Assembly: GCF_001424385.1 (NCBI RefSeq)
Contig: NZ_LMPO01000008.1
Span: 886,321 to 950,320 of the forward strand
DNA: 64,000 nt
Direction: 5' to 3'
Source of the DNA: Curtobacterium sp. Leaf183
GTDB lineage: Bacteria > Actinomycetota > Actinomycetes > Actinomycetales > Microbacteriaceae
Position 1 is the first letter of the stretch. Every line of letters starts with the position of its first letter. A program made the translations under genes and the position numbers. A model generated the notes under the pieces. That model made no database searches, was not told where the DNA came from, and saw only the letters and a list, made by a program, of their open reading frames with translations. This document shows positions 15,676 to 24,077 of the stretch, piece by piece.

Positions 15676-16014
15676 GTGCCCTGGATCGTGCTGTTCGTCA
15701 GCGCCACGCTCGAGACGGTGTGGGCGACCGCCCTCGGCGCGAGCGACGGGTTCACAGAACTCGGCCCGACCCTGCTCTTCGCCGTCACGATCGCGATCAG
15801 CCTGGTGGCGTTCGCGTACGTCCTCAAGCACATCCCGATCAGCACCGCCTACGCCGTGTGGACAGGCACGGGCGCAGCGCTGACAGTGCTGTGGGGGATG
15901 GCGACCGGGGCGGAACCGGTCACGGTGCTCCGCCTGGTCTTCATCGCGGGGATCGTCGGGTGTGTGGTCGGGCTGAAGCTGCTGCCGGCGCGCCCGCCGG
16001 CGCCCCGCGCCTGA
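15676..16014 (+). CDS. SMR multidrug efflux subunit 2 (EbrB/YkkD-like)
   Basis: The product has 112 residues from a GTG one base after the first SMR stop. It has four helices with the essential glutamate in SATLETVWATALGAS and helix-3 ISTAYAVWTGTGA. The C-terminal tail LLPARPPAPRA is longer and more basic than in its partner, which would fix its topology by the positive-inside rule. A heterodimer with the upstream subunit is inferred from tight coupling and paired-SMR precedent. The substrate is not predictable. It ends upstream of a motif array and a 50-bp palindrome. Confidence 0.92.
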   Translation: MPWIVLFVSATLETVWATALGASDGFTELGPTLLFAVTIAISLVAFAYVLKHIPISTAYAVWTGTGAALTVLWGMATGAEPVTVLRLVFIAGIVGCVVGLKLLPARPPAPRA

Positions 16015-16043
16015 CCCCCCTCCCCCAATCCCAGCCCCACCCG

Positions 16044-16115
16044 GTCGAATCGCGCGTAGAAGGTCGAATCGCGCGTGGGTAGGCGGTTCTTCCGACCACC
16101 CGTGCGCGATTCCGC
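16044..16115. repeat. Short direct and inverted repeat cluster in the SMR/LLM gap
   Basis: GTCGAATCGCGCGT occurs at 16044-16057 and 16063-16076 (period 19). An inverted relative, ACCCGTGCGCGATTCCGC, follows at 16098-16115 and can pair with the second copy. There is no gene in this gap. The function is unknown; it may add to termination. Confidence 0.6.
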
Positions 16116-16145
16116 TTCCCATGTCGCGCGGTGTGGGTGACAACC

Positions 16146-16195
16146 GACGCGACGGGAGGCCCGGTGCCAGCTGGCACCGGGCCTCCCGTCGCGTC
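16146..16195. terminator. 50-bp perfect palindrome, bidirectional terminator (family copy B)
   Basis: Each arm is 25 bases and they are exact reverse complements meeting at CCAG|CTGG, with ends GACGCGACGGGAGGCCC. It lies between the convergent SMR and luciferase-like genes. The core is identical to the palindrome at 10683-10720. Confidence 0.82.
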
Positions 16196-16207
16196 ACGGT
16201 CGTCGGA

Positions 16208-17347
16208 TCAGACCGACGCTCCGGTGAACTCGTCGACGGCGGCGACGTGGTCGCTGCCGACCGCACCCGCTGCGCGGGCGGCGGCGACCCGTTCGGCGTG
16301 GCTCGGCGGGTTGCTCGGCACGTGGGCCGGACGGCCCTCCTCGTTGATCTTGCGGAGCTCGGGGACGATGTCCTCGGCCAGGATGTCGATCTGCTCGAGG
16401 ACCGTCTTGAGCGGCAGACCGGCGTGGTCGACCAGGAACAGCTGGCGCTGGTAGTGCCCGACGTGGTCCTTCATCGTGGCGTACCGGTCGATGACCTCCT
16501 GCGGGGAGCCGACCGTCAGCGGGGTCTGCGCGGTGAAGTCCTCCATGGTCGGGCCGTGGCCGTAGACCGGGGCGTTGTCGAAGTACGGGCGGAATTCGTC
16601 CTTCGCGGCCTGGGAGTTCTTCCGTGCGAAGAACTGCCCGCCGAGCCCGACGATCGCCTGGTCGGCGCTGCCGTGGCCGTGGTGCTCGTACCGCTGGCGG
16701 TACAGGGACACCATCTGCTCGGTGTGCTGGATCGGCCAGAAGATGTTGTTGTGCAGGAACCCGTCGCCGTAGTAGGCGGCCTGTTCCGCGATCTCCGGCG
16801 TGCGGATGGACCCGTGCCAGACGAAGGGCGCGACACCGTCGAGCGGGCGCGGCGTCGACGTGAAGCCCTGCAGCGGGGTGCGGAAGCGGCCCTGCCAGTC
16901 GACGACCTCGTTCTCCCAGAGCTGGCGGACGAGCGCGTAGTTCTCGATCGCCAGGTTGACGCCCTGGCGGATGTCCTGCCCGAACCACGGGTAGACCGGG
17001 CCGGTGTTGCCGCGGCCCATCATGACGTCCATGCGGCCGTCGGAGATGACCTGGAGCATCGCGTACTCCTCGGCGATGCGCACCGGGTCGTTCGTCGTGA
17101 TGAGCGTCGTGCTGGTCGACAGCGTGATGTGCTTCGTCCGACCGGCCAGGTACCCGAGCATCGTCGTCGGGCTCGAGGCCACGAACGGCGGGTTGTGGTG
17201 CTCACCGGTCGCGAAGACGTCGAGGCCGGCCTGGTCGGCGTGCTCGGCGATCGTCAGGATGTCACGGACGCGTCGGGTGTCGTCCGGCGTGGTGCCTGTC
17301 GTGGGGTCGGTCGTGACGTCGCTGACCGTGAAGATCCCGAACTGCAT
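16208..17347 (-). CDS. Luciferase-like (LLM class) flavin-dependent monooxygenase
   Basis: The product has 379 residues. It has the F420/FMN-type LLM TIM-barrel pattern: MQFGIFTVSDV at strand 1, VFATGEHHNPPFVASSPTTM near residue 48, LSTSTTLITTNDPVRIAEEY near 75, and SDGRMDVMMGRGNT near 105. The family oxidises carbonyl or alkane-type substrates with reduced FMN. AGGAGG is 9-14 bases before the ATG. The upstream gap of 242 bases is shared with a divergent HicB-like gene. The substrate is unknown. Confidence 0.88.
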   Translation of the reverse strand: MQFGIFTVSDVTTDPTTGTTPDDTRRVRDILTIAEHADQAGLDVFATGEHHNPPFVASSPTTMLGYLAGRTKHITLSTSTTLITTNDPVRIAEEYAMLQVISDGRMDVMMGRGNTGPVYPWFGQDIRQGVNLAIENYALVRQLWENEVVDWQGRFRTPLQGFTSTPRPLDGVAPFVWHGSIRTPEIAEQAAYYGDGFLHNNIFWPIQHTEQMVSLYRQRYEHHGHGSADQAIVGLGGQFFARKNSQAAKDEFRPYFDNAPVYGHGPTMEDFTAQTPLTVGSPQEVIDRYATMKDHVGHYQRQLFLVDHAGLPLKTVLEQIDILAEDIVPELRKINEEGRPAHVPSNPPSHAERVAAARAAGAVGSDHVAAVDEFTGASV

Positions 17348-17589
17348 GGTGGTCGCCTCCTGCGCCTGTGTCCCGCGCGTCTGCACCGGACTGCGTTCTA
17401 TGCGTTTGCATCGAACTGACGAGTACAACGTAGCGCACGTCGTGGCATTCCCGCCAGCGCGACGACCGGGTCTGACCCTCGGTTTGGTGACACCGGGGGG
17501 CAGTCTGCCGCGCCGCCGTGCGGGTACCGTCGTGAGGACGCCCTCACCAGGCGTGCCGATCAGGACCAGGACCCCACGGAGGTGTCAGC

Positions 17590-18027
17590 GTGACCACCAT
17601 CACCTCGACCGCACGGCTCGTCGACGACGAGTGGGTGCTCCGCTGCCGTGACTACCCCGCCATCGAGCACCACGGTTCGTGGCTCGACGAGGTCGTCGTG
17701 CAGCACCGGGCCATGGTCCGCGAGTTCGTCGGCGTCGACCCCTGCATCGAGTACCAGCTCGGGGACACCGACATGACCGCTCGGATGGGTCAGGTGCGCC
17801 AGGCGGCCGCACGGGCGCGCGAGCTGCGCGACGCGGCTCGGATGGTCGACGACTCGGTCGCGGCTGAGCGGGACCGTCTCGTCCAGGAGCTGTCGGACCT
17901 GCGGGTGGCGCCGTCCGAGATCGCCGTGGTGCTCGGGGTGCCCGTGCGCTCCGTGCGGCACGACGCGGGAGCGGACGAGGAGGCGCGCATCGCGCGTCGG
18001 ATCCTGCGGTCGTTGCACGCGGTCTGA
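17590..18027 (+). CDS. HicB-like orphan protein with C-terminal helical segment
   Basis: The product has 145 residues from a GTG with GGAGGTG upstream. Residues about 4-52 resemble the partial RNase-H-like fold of HicB antitoxins (ARLVDDEWVLRCRDYPAIEHH, then a helix DEVVVQHRAMVREFVG). Residues about 65-110 are a charged, probably coiled helix rich in Arg/Ala/Glu, followed by an HTH-like LRVAPSEIAVVLGVPVRSVRHD. No hicA-like gene lies on either side: the upstream gap is non-coding and the downstream neighbour is convergent. It may therefore be a free-standing regulator. The family call is by fold resemblance only. Confidence 0.65.
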   Translation: MTTITSTARLVDDEWVLRCRDYPAIEHHGSWLDEVVVQHRAMVREFVGVDPCIEYQLGDTDMTARMGQVRQAAARARELRDAARMVDDSVAAERDRLVQELSDLRVAPSEIAVVLGVPVRSVRHDAGADEEARIARRILRSLHAV

Positions 18028-18089
18028 CGCGGCGCGGTGGCGCTGCGCTGCTCGATGGTGCTGCGGTGCTCGATGGTGCCGCCCCGCGG

Positions 18090-19004
18090 TCAGACCGGCG
18101 TCGGGACGCCCCGCGTGTCGGTCGTCGCGGCAGCGTGGTGCATGCCGTCGGCCAGCCACACCAGGGTGACCACCAGCAGGACACTCATCGAGGACGCCAT
18201 GCGACCTGCGACGAGCAGCGCGTCGTGGTCGTGGGCCGCACCGCTCGCGAGCGCGACGACGACGGCTGCGACGCCCACCGCCGCCGTCACGCCGGTGGAG
18301 ACCACCAGGACCGCCGTGACCAGTCGACGCGGACCACGGCGCCCGTCACGGTCACCGCGCTCCCCGCGGTCGACCAACGGCCCGACCGCCCGGACGATGC
18401 CGAGCCAGAACAGCGCGACCGCGCAGCCCCCGACGATGTCGCTCACCCGGTGCCACCCGTAGACGACGGTCTGGTTCGCGACGAACACGGCGTAGGCGGC
18501 GCCGACCAGGAGCACGAGCGGCCGGAACCGCCTGGGTGTGACCATGAGGACCGCGAACAACGACGCCAGCGCGATCGTGGCGTGGCCGGACGGGAACGAG
18601 TTGGGCGTCGTGGACTGGGCGATCTCCGGGCGCACGGCGATACGCTTGACGAGGGTCGACGTGCCCGCGGACGCGAGCACCACGACCCCCGCCGCCAGCC
18701 CCACGGCGAGCCGCCTCCGGGCGAGCGCCACAGCGGCGATCACGATGACGAGCAGCAGGATCACCGGGACCGAGATGACGTTCAGGGCGGTGTCCGACCC
18801 GAACAGGTCGGTCTCACGGACACCCCCGAGCGCGGAGTCCTCGACCCGCTGACCGACGGGCGTCAGCACGGCGACCGCGTAGACGAGAGGCACGATCACG
18901 AACCCCACACCGGCCAGCACCCCCCACCGCAGCCGTCGAGACACACTCGGGCCGCGGGCGTCCTCGCGCGAGGGCGGCGCACTGCGATCGGGCGTGCGGG
19001 TCAC
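18090..19004 (-). CDS. PAP2-family membrane phosphatase
   Basis: The product has 304 residues from a GTG at 19004 with AGGAGG about 9 bases before it. There are six predicted membrane helices. The family's second motif is clear: PNSFPSGHAT. The first motif appears as KRIAVRP (K-x4-RP, not K-x6-RP) and the third as QTVVYGWHRVSD, where the usual Ser-Arg pair is Gln-Thr. The His and Asp of motif 3 remain. PAP2 enzymes dephosphorylate lipid phosphates such as undecaprenyl diphosphate or phosphatidate. The altered motifs leave the activity open. Confidence 0.8.
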   Translation of the reverse strand: MTRTPDRSAPPSREDARGPSVSRRLRWGVLAGVGFVIVPLVYAVAVLTPVGQRVEDSALGGVRETDLFGSDTALNVISVPVILLLVIVIAAVALARRRLAVGLAAGVVVLASAGTSTLVKRIAVRPEIAQSTTPNSFPSGHATIALASLFAVLMVTPRRFRPLVLLVGAAYAVFVANQTVVYGWHRVSDIVGGCAVALFWLGIVRAVGPLVDRGERGDRDGRRGPRRLVTAVLVVSTGVTAAVGVAAVVVALASGAAHDHDALLVAGRMASSMSVLLVVTLVWLADGMHHAAATTDTRGVPTPV

Positions 19005-19275
19005 GGGGATCGTCCTCCTCGGCGTTGTCGTCGCGGGACTCGTCGTGCGCCTGGTGACGGCGCTTCGATTGGGTCGGTCGGGGCGGGACACGATACCGTT
19101 GGACGGCCGGTCGGACGCTGGGAACCAGGGTGCGCGGGGCCTCGTCGCACCGGGCGCCGGTCCGTCGCCCGCGGCTCGGACGCAGGGCTCCTCCGCCCGG
19201 ACGGCACCGGCGACAGCACGGCCGGAGCGCACGACCGCATCGTCGGTGCTGGTGGCACCAGAACAGGAGACCCAA

Positions 19276-19722
19276 GTGGCAGTCAAGGAACCGAGCATCA
19301 TCGCCTCGCCGAACCGGGCGCTCGCGCTGACCGTCGGCACCCTGCTCGCCGTCTGGGGCGTCCTGGGCTTCTTCTTCGCCGGCGAGAACGGCAACCACTT
19401 CTTCGGTGACAGCGGCGGGCTGCTCTGGGACGCGTTCCTCGTGAACCCCGCGCTGGTGCTGATCTGGACGCTGCTCGCAGCCGCCCTGTTCATCGTCGGA
19501 CTCGGCAACACGATCGGCTCGCGGAACGTCAACCTGGTCGTGGGTGTCGTCCTCGTCGTCATGGCCGTGTACGGCTTCGTGTTCATGAACACCTCGGCGA
19601 ACGTCTTCGCGATGAACACCGCGGACAACGTCTTCAACGCGATCGTCGGCGTCGTGCTCCTGCTCACCGCGCTCGGGGCCGACAAGCAGAACATCGCCGC
19701 ACTGCGGGCCGCGCGCGCCTGA
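19276..19722 (+). CDS. DUF4383 membrane protein
   Basis: The product has 148 residues from a GTG at 19276 preceded by AGGAG 6 bases away. Four hydrophobic helices span roughly residues 12-34, 58-76, 82-102 and 118-135. The pattern NRALALTVGTLLAVWGVLGF, then NPALVLIWTLLAAAL and NTADNVFNAIVGVVL, fits DUF4383, an actinobacterial family of unknown role. The reading frame is open upstream to 18994, overlapping the divergent PAP2 start, but lacks a ribosome site there. Confidence 0.8.
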   Translation: MAVKEPSIIASPNRALALTVGTLLAVWGVLGFFFAGENGNHFFGDSGGLLWDAFLVNPALVLIWTLLAAALFIVGLGNTIGSRNVNLVVGVVLVVMAVYGFVFMNTSANVFAMNTADNVFNAIVGVVLLLTALGADKQNIAALRAARA

Positions 19723-19742
19723 CCGCACTGCACGTCCTCGAT

Positions 19743-19769
19743 GCCCGTCTGCCGCACCGGCAGGCGGGC
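19743..19769. terminator. Terminator hairpin between convergent genes
   Basis: GCCCGTCTGCC pairs with GGCAGGCGGGC around the loop GCACC (one G-T pair). It lies 20 bases after the DUF4383 gene and 27 bases after the end of the helicase gene read from the other side. Confidence 0.7.
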
Positions 19770-19795
19770 GTCGCTGTTCGTGGGCAGCGTCGGAG

Positions 19796-21112
19796 TCAGG
19801 CCCCGGCCGCCGGCCCGTCGGGCTTCGGCGCCTCGAGCTGGGTCGCGACGACCCGGGGCGCCTCGGACATGAAGCGCCGGACGTCCAGGTCCACGATGAT
19901 GTCGGACGGACGGAGCGGCCGCGTCAGGAACAGCCCGTCGAGCGAGGTGAGCCGCGACAGCGCCACGTACGTCTGCCCGGCGCTGAACACCCGGTTGCCG
20001 AGGTCGATGACGGCGCGGTCGTAGGTGCTGCCCTGGGACTTGTGGATCGTCACGGCCCAGGCCAGACGCAGCGGGAACTGCTGGAACTCCCCCACGGTGT
20101 CCTTCTTGAGCTCCTTCTTGTCGGCGTCGTAGGAGTACTTGAACTTCTCCCACACCGACGGCTGGACCTCGAAGGACTCTCCGTCGACGTCGACCCACAC
20201 GGTGTCGCGGATGGTCTGCACGATCCCGAGGGTGCCGTTCACCCAGCGCTGGTCGGGGTCGTTGCGGAGGAACATCACGTGGGCACCCGGCTTGAGCTCG
20301 AGTGCCTCGTCGGCGGGGAAGTTCCGGCCACCGAAGTCGCCGTTCACGTCGGCACGCGCGGTCTTGACCTTGCCCGGCAGCAGCTCGAGCGCCGCGCTGT
20401 TGATCCGCGCCACGGTGTCGTTCCGGGTCGCCAGGGTGATGGCGTCGTCCGGCGCGGGCCGGGCGCCGGCCTCGTTCAGGCGGTCGGCGATGTCCGCGGT
20501 GACCCGGCCGTGCCGCACGGCGGTGAGCATCGCGGCGAAGGCGTCGTCCCGCTGCCGGTGCACGGTCGCGAGTTCGATGATGTTGAGCTCGGCCTCGAGC
20601 CAGACCTTGGCGTCGAAGAACCAGAGCGAGCGGTAGTGGTCGGTGAAGTAGGCGCGCTCGTCGCCGTCGCCCGGCACGGGCGGCAGCTGGTACGGGTCAC
20701 CGAACATGACCACCTGCACGCCACCGAAGGCCTCGAACTGCCGCCCGCGGGCCTTGCGCAGCGAACGGTCCATCGCGTCGAGCAGGTCGGCGTTGACCAT
20801 CGAGACCTCGTCGATGACCAGGGTGTCCATCGTGTTGAGGAGCTTGCGGGTGTCGGGGCCCTGGCGGAGTTCGGCGTCGGCGATGAGCCCGATCGGCAGG
20901 CGGAACAGCGAGTGGATCGTCTGGCCGCCGACGTTGAGCGCCGCCACACCCGTCGGCGCACAGATCACGACCTGCTTGTCGGTGTTCCACGCCAGGTGGT
21001 TGAGGAGCGTCGACTTGCCGGTCCCCGCACGCCCCGTGATGAAGACGTGGTCACGTGTGGACTCGACGTACTCGAAGACGGCGCGCTGCTCGGCGCTCAG
21101 CTCGACGCTCAC
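19796..21112 (-). CDS. PIF1-like SF1B DNA helicase
   Basis: The product has 438 residues from a GTG at 21112. Walker A is GRAGTGKSTLL near residue 30, motif Ia CAPTGVAALNVGGQTIHS, Walker B VIDEVSMVNADLL near 95, and motif III MFGDPYQLPPV. The C-terminal UvrD_C_2/RecD-like region has AWAVTIHKSQGSTYDRAVIDLG and TYVALSRLTSLDGLFLTRP. It is short, lacking added accessory domains. PIF1 helicases unwind 5' to 3', resolving G-quadruplexes and RNA-DNA hybrids, relevant in G+C-rich DNA. The start overlaps the stop of the CopD-CtaG gene by 4 bases (GTGA), an odd functional pairing. The family is secure; the cellular target is not. Confidence 0.93.
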   Translation of the reverse strand: MSVELSAEQRAVFEYVESTRDHVFITGRAGTGKSTLLNHLAWNTDKQVVICAPTGVAALNVGGQTIHSLFRLPIGLIADAELRQGPDTRKLLNTMDTLVIDEVSMVNADLLDAMDRSLRKARGRQFEAFGGVQVVMFGDPYQLPPVPGDGDERAYFTDHYRSLWFFDAKVWLEAELNIIELATVHRQRDDAFAAMLTAVRHGRVTADIADRLNEAGARPAPDDAITLATRNDTVARINSAALELLPGKVKTARADVNGDFGGRNFPADEALELKPGAHVMFLRNDPDQRWVNGTLGIVQTIRDTVWVDVDGESFEVQPSVWEKFKYSYDADKKELKKDTVGEFQQFPLRLAWAVTIHKSQGSTYDRAVIDLGNRVFSAGQTYVALSRLTSLDGLFLTRPLRPSDIIVDLDVRRFMSEAPRVVATQLEAPKPDGPAAGA

Positions 21113-23028
21113 CGCGCACCCCGTTCAGCGCTGATCGGCGACACCGCGTGGTCTCGACGCAGCCGGAGCACGCCGACCACGACCGTCACGAGCACCAGCA
21201 GGACGCCGGACACGACGAGCACGGTCCCCGCCCGGGCCTGGTCCACCAGCGGGTCCGGGCCCCACGTGCGCCCCATCGCGCCGAACCAGGACGCCTGCAG
21301 CAGCCCGAGCGGCCCCTGCATCGCGATGCCGAGCGACACCATGCCCGCGGCCACCACCGCCGCGCCGGCGGTCCGGACCGCGAGGGCCACGCGCGACGCC
21401 GAGTGCGCTCCGGCCGCCACGGGCGTCAGGAGCGTCGGGAGTGCGAGGAGCCCCACCAGCAGGAAGACGAGGTCGATCACGGTGCGCCCGATCGAGTCGC
21501 TCGCCGACCACCGGACCACCTGCGTGCCGTAGAAGCCCCACCAGATCGCGGCGAGCAGCACGAGCGCCGGGAACGGCTGCACGAGGTACCGCACGGCGGC
21601 GTTGTCGACGAGGATGCCGGTCCACTCGCGGACACCGGTGCTGTCGTCGGTCCGCGGCCGGACGGCGGCGCGGATGAGCTGCACGGGAGCGGCGGCCCAG
21701 ATGAGTGCGGGAACGACGACCCCGAGCAGCACGTGCGCACCGACGTTGGCGGAGACGAGGAAGCGGTCGTAGTCGTGCAACGAGCCGGAGGTCGCGACGA
21801 CCAGGCACAGGACCGCAACCGCGGCCGCGACGGTGCGACGAAGCGGCCACGGGGTGCCGCGGCGCCGCAGCCGGACGACCCCGGCGGCGTAGGTCGCCAC
21901 GAGCAGCACGGCGACCATGAGCCAGAACAGGTCGAGGTTCCAGTGCGTCGCCCACCCCCACGGCCCCGGCGCGGCGGGCAGGGGGTCGTCGGTGAGGATC
22001 TCGGCCGGGGACGGGTCGCTCGTCTTGCTCAACGCGATCTGGTCGACCGGGGTGGCCGTCCGACCCAGGGCCGCGGCGAACCCGGATGCGATCCCCATCA
22101 CCGCGAGCTCGACGACGACGAGCGTCCAGAACGGCCGAGCGCGCCGCGGGGTCGCTGTCAGGGCGATGATCGTACGCCGACGCTGCACTGCTCCGAGGAC
22201 ACCGAGCGCGATGATCGCTCCGGTCTTCACGAGCACGAGTGCACCGTACGGTGTGGCCAGGTTCGAGAACGCGCCCACACGGATCTGCGCCGACGCGACC
22301 CCGGAGACGGCGACCAGCACGAAGCAGCCGAGCGCCACGCTGGAGTACCGGCCGACGACGAGTGCGAGCCGGTCCCCGGGCACGACACCGCGGACGAGGG
22401 TCAGCATCACGATCCCGCCGATCCACACGGCGGCACCGACCAGGTGCAGCCCGAGCGCGGTGACGGCGGCGTCGTGGCTGGCGGTGCCGGCGGCGTGCCC
22501 CTGCTGCGCGAGCGGCACGAGGCCGATCATCGAGACGCCGGCCGTCAGGGCGACCATGCCCCGGGACCGGACGGCGAAGCACAGGACGGTGACGGCCGCG
22601 GCGACGAGCACCGTCACGAGCCAGGCGAGACCGAGGTCGGTGCCGGTGAGGAAGACCCCCATGGACTGCCCGAACTGGTCGTCGAGGCTGATCCGCGACC
22701 CGGCGACGCTGAGGAAGGTGAAGAACGTGGTGACGGCGGACGCGACCGTCCAGACACCCGCCGATGCCGCGGCGACGTCGATGGCCCGGTTCCACTCGGG
22801 AGCGGTGCGGGAGAGCCCGATGGTGGCCAGCGCCAGCCCGCCGATGGTCGCGGCGGCGGACAGGTCGACGAGGACCCGTGCGATGGGGAGCCCGAAGCGC
22901 ACGGCAGAGCCGGGATCGGCGATCAGCGCGGCGTCGGCCCCGCCGCCGATCACCAGCGCGACCAGGAGCGACACGAACGCGACGACGACCAGCACGGCTG
23001 GCCCCGCGATGCGTGCGATCCGGTTCAC
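21109..23028 (-). CDS. CopD-CtaG fusion membrane protein (copper uptake / cytochrome oxidase assembly)
   Basis: The product has 639 residues from a GTG at 23028, with about 14-15 membrane helices. The first ~300 residues match CopD (helix pairs with GLHLVGAAVWIGGIVML and YSSVALGCFVLVAVSG), associated with copper import. The second half matches caa3-type CtaG (HWNLDLFWLMVAVLLVATYA, LHDYDRFLVSANVGAHVLLG, WWGFYGTQVV), linked to cytochrome oxidase copper insertion. Such fusions are common in actinobacteria. His and Met residues in the helices could carry copper. It overlaps the downstream helicase by 4 bases. Confidence 0.9.
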   Translation of the reverse strand: MNRIARIAGPAVLVVVAFVSLLVALVIGGGADAALIADPGSAVRFGLPIARVLVDLSAAATIGGLALATIGLSRTAPEWNRAIDVAAASAGVWTVASAVTTFFTFLSVAGSRISLDDQFGQSMGVFLTGTDLGLAWLVTVLVAAAVTVLCFAVRSRGMVALTAGVSMIGLVPLAQQGHAAGTASHDAAVTALGLHLVGAAVWIGGIVMLTLVRGVVPGDRLALVVGRYSSVALGCFVLVAVSGVASAQIRVGAFSNLATPYGALVLVKTGAIIALGVLGAVQRRRTIIALTATPRRARPFWTLVVVELAVMGIASGFAAALGRTATPVDQIALSKTSDPSPAEILTDDPLPAAPGPWGWATHWNLDLFWLMVAVLLVATYAAGVVRLRRRGTPWPLRRTVAAAVAVLCLVVATSGSLHDYDRFLVSANVGAHVLLGVVVPALIWAAAPVQLIRAAVRPRTDDSTGVREWTGILVDNAAVRYLVQPFPALVLLAAIWWGFYGTQVVRWSASDSIGRTVIDLVFLLVGLLALPTLLTPVAAGAHSASRVALAVRTAGAAVVAAGMVSLGIAMQGPLGLLQASWFGAMGRTWGPDPLVDQARAGTVLVVSGVLLVLVTVVVGVLRLRRDHAVSPISAERGAR

Positions 23029-23126
23029 CCGTCAAGCCTAGGCGGTGCCCGACGGCGCACGGGACGAGGGGGGACGACCTGTGGAGGACGGCGGCGGGGA
23101 CGACCTCCCGCCGCCGGGAACGACGA

Positions 23127-23150
23127 AGGGGACGGCCGAAGCCGTCCCCT
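23127..23150 (-). terminator. Terminator of the HU gene
   Basis: AGGGGACGGC pairs with GCCGTCCCCT around the tetraloop CGAA. It starts 18 bases after the HU stop codon (minus strand). Confidence 0.85.
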
Positions 23151-23168
23151 CCGTGCGCTGCGACGGTC

Positions 23169-23456
23169 TTACTTGACCGCGGCCTTGAGCTTCGAGCCGG
23201 CGCTGACCTTGACCGAGTCGCTCGCGGCGATCTCGATGGCGTCACCGGTCTGGGGGTTGCGGCCCGTGCGAGCGGCACGGTGCGTCTTCTCGAAGGCGAT
23301 CCAACCGGGGATCGTGACCTTCGTGCCGTCGGCGACGGAGCCCGAGACGACGCTGAAGAGGGCGTCGACGACGCCGTTGACGGTGGCCTGGCTCTGGCCG
23401 GACTCGGCGGCGACGGCAGCGACGAGCTCGGTGCGGTTCAGTGACTTGTCAGCCAT
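23169..23456 (-). CDS. hup: HU-family nucleoid DNA-binding protein
   Basis: The product has 95 residues. It bends and compacts DNA as a dimer. Family marks are LNRTELVAAVAAESG at the N-terminal helices, the dimer core, TIPGWIAFEKTHRAARTGRNPQTG with the DNA-inserting Pro in RNPQTG, and SDSVKVSAGSKLKAAVK at the end. It has the usual short form without the Lys/Ala-rich tail of mycobacterial HupB. GAGGAGG lies 7 bases before the ATG at 23456; a further in-frame upstream ATG is not needed. It is a single transcription unit with its own terminator. Confidence 0.95.
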   Translation of the reverse strand: MADKSLNRTELVAAVAAESGQSQATVNGVVDALFSVVSGSVADGTKVTIPGWIAFEKTHRAARTGRNPQTGDAIEIAASDSVKVSAGSKLKAAVK

Positions 23457-23720
23457 TGGATGTCCTCCTCGGACTTCTTGCGTATCGGTCGGACGCACAC
23501 GGCGCCCGGTGCCCTGAGCGGTTGCCCCGGGGCTTCGGACCAGCGGGCCGAGGGCCCGGCGGAACCGGAGTTGAACCTATCAGCCGGTCCGGTCCCTGAC
23601 GGCCGACTCGCCCGGATTTCCGGGGTTGTCGCGGGATCAGAGTGGCTCGTGTGACCAATGTGACGAAGATGTCCCCCGAACCGAGCGGGAACCGCCAGTC
23701 GGGACGTCGGGCGGGGACGA

Positions 23721-23757
23721 CGAACGCCCCGTCACCGATGCGGTGACGGGGCGTTCG
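23721..23757 (-). terminator. Terminator of the rpmB-rpmG-rpsN operon
   Basis: CGAACGCCCCGTCACC (23721-23736) and GGTGACGGGGCGTTCG (23742-23757) form a perfect 16-bp stem with the loop GATGC. It starts 13 bases after the rpsN stop. Confidence 0.9.
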
Positions 23758-23769
23758 AGGAGTGCGTGC

Positions 23770-24075
23770 TTACCAGGAGCTCTTCGTGATGCCCGGCAGC
23801 TCGCCACGGTGCGCCATGTCGCGGAAGCGGACACGGCTGATGCCGAACTCACCGAGGTGGCCACGGGGGCGGCCGTCGATGGCGTCGCGGTTGCGGTAGC
23901 GGATCGGCGAGGCGTCGCGGGGGAGCTTCTGCAGCCCCACGCGAGCGGCCTCACGCGACTCGTCCGTGCCGTTCGGGTCCACGAGGGCCTTCTTCAGCTC
24001 GAGACGACGGTCGGCGTAGCGCGCGATGATGACCGCACGCTGGTTGTTCTTCGCGATCTTGCTCTTCTTCGCCAT
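23770..24075 (-). CDS. rpsN: 30S ribosomal protein S14, zinc-free long form
   Basis: The product has 101 residues, the long (C-minus) S14 type without the CxxC...CxxC zinc ribbon of the 61-residue form. It starts [16 protein letters not shown] and ends LPGITKSSW, with the conserved [21 protein letters not shown] segment. It is the third gene of a compact L28-L33-S14 operon. All three proteins here lack paired zinc cysteines, which in many actinobacteria marks a set made in zinc shortage; alternatively it is the only copy in this genome. The gap to the L33 stop is 2 bases. Confidence 0.96.
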   Translation of the reverse strand: MAKKSKIAKNNQRAVIIARYADRRLELKKALVDPNGTDESREAARVGLQKLPRDASPIRYRNRDAIDGRPRGHLGEFGISRVRFRDMAHRGELPGITKSSW

Positions 24076-24077
24076 GC

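Noticed and set aside
17348..17589. hicA toxin gene upstream of the HicB-like gene
   Set aside because: No frame with a HicA-like dsRBD pattern or ribosome site exists in this gap.
19005..20198. Long N-terminal extension of the PAP2 gene
   Set aside because: The upstream frame crosses the DUF4383 gene on the other strand; the GTG at 19004 has a strong ribosome site.
21125..23278. A 717-codon minus-strand frame overlapping the CopD-CtaG gene
   Set aside because: Its translation is Arg/Pro-rich with no hydrophobic pattern, and the alternative frame gives clear CopD and CtaG domains.
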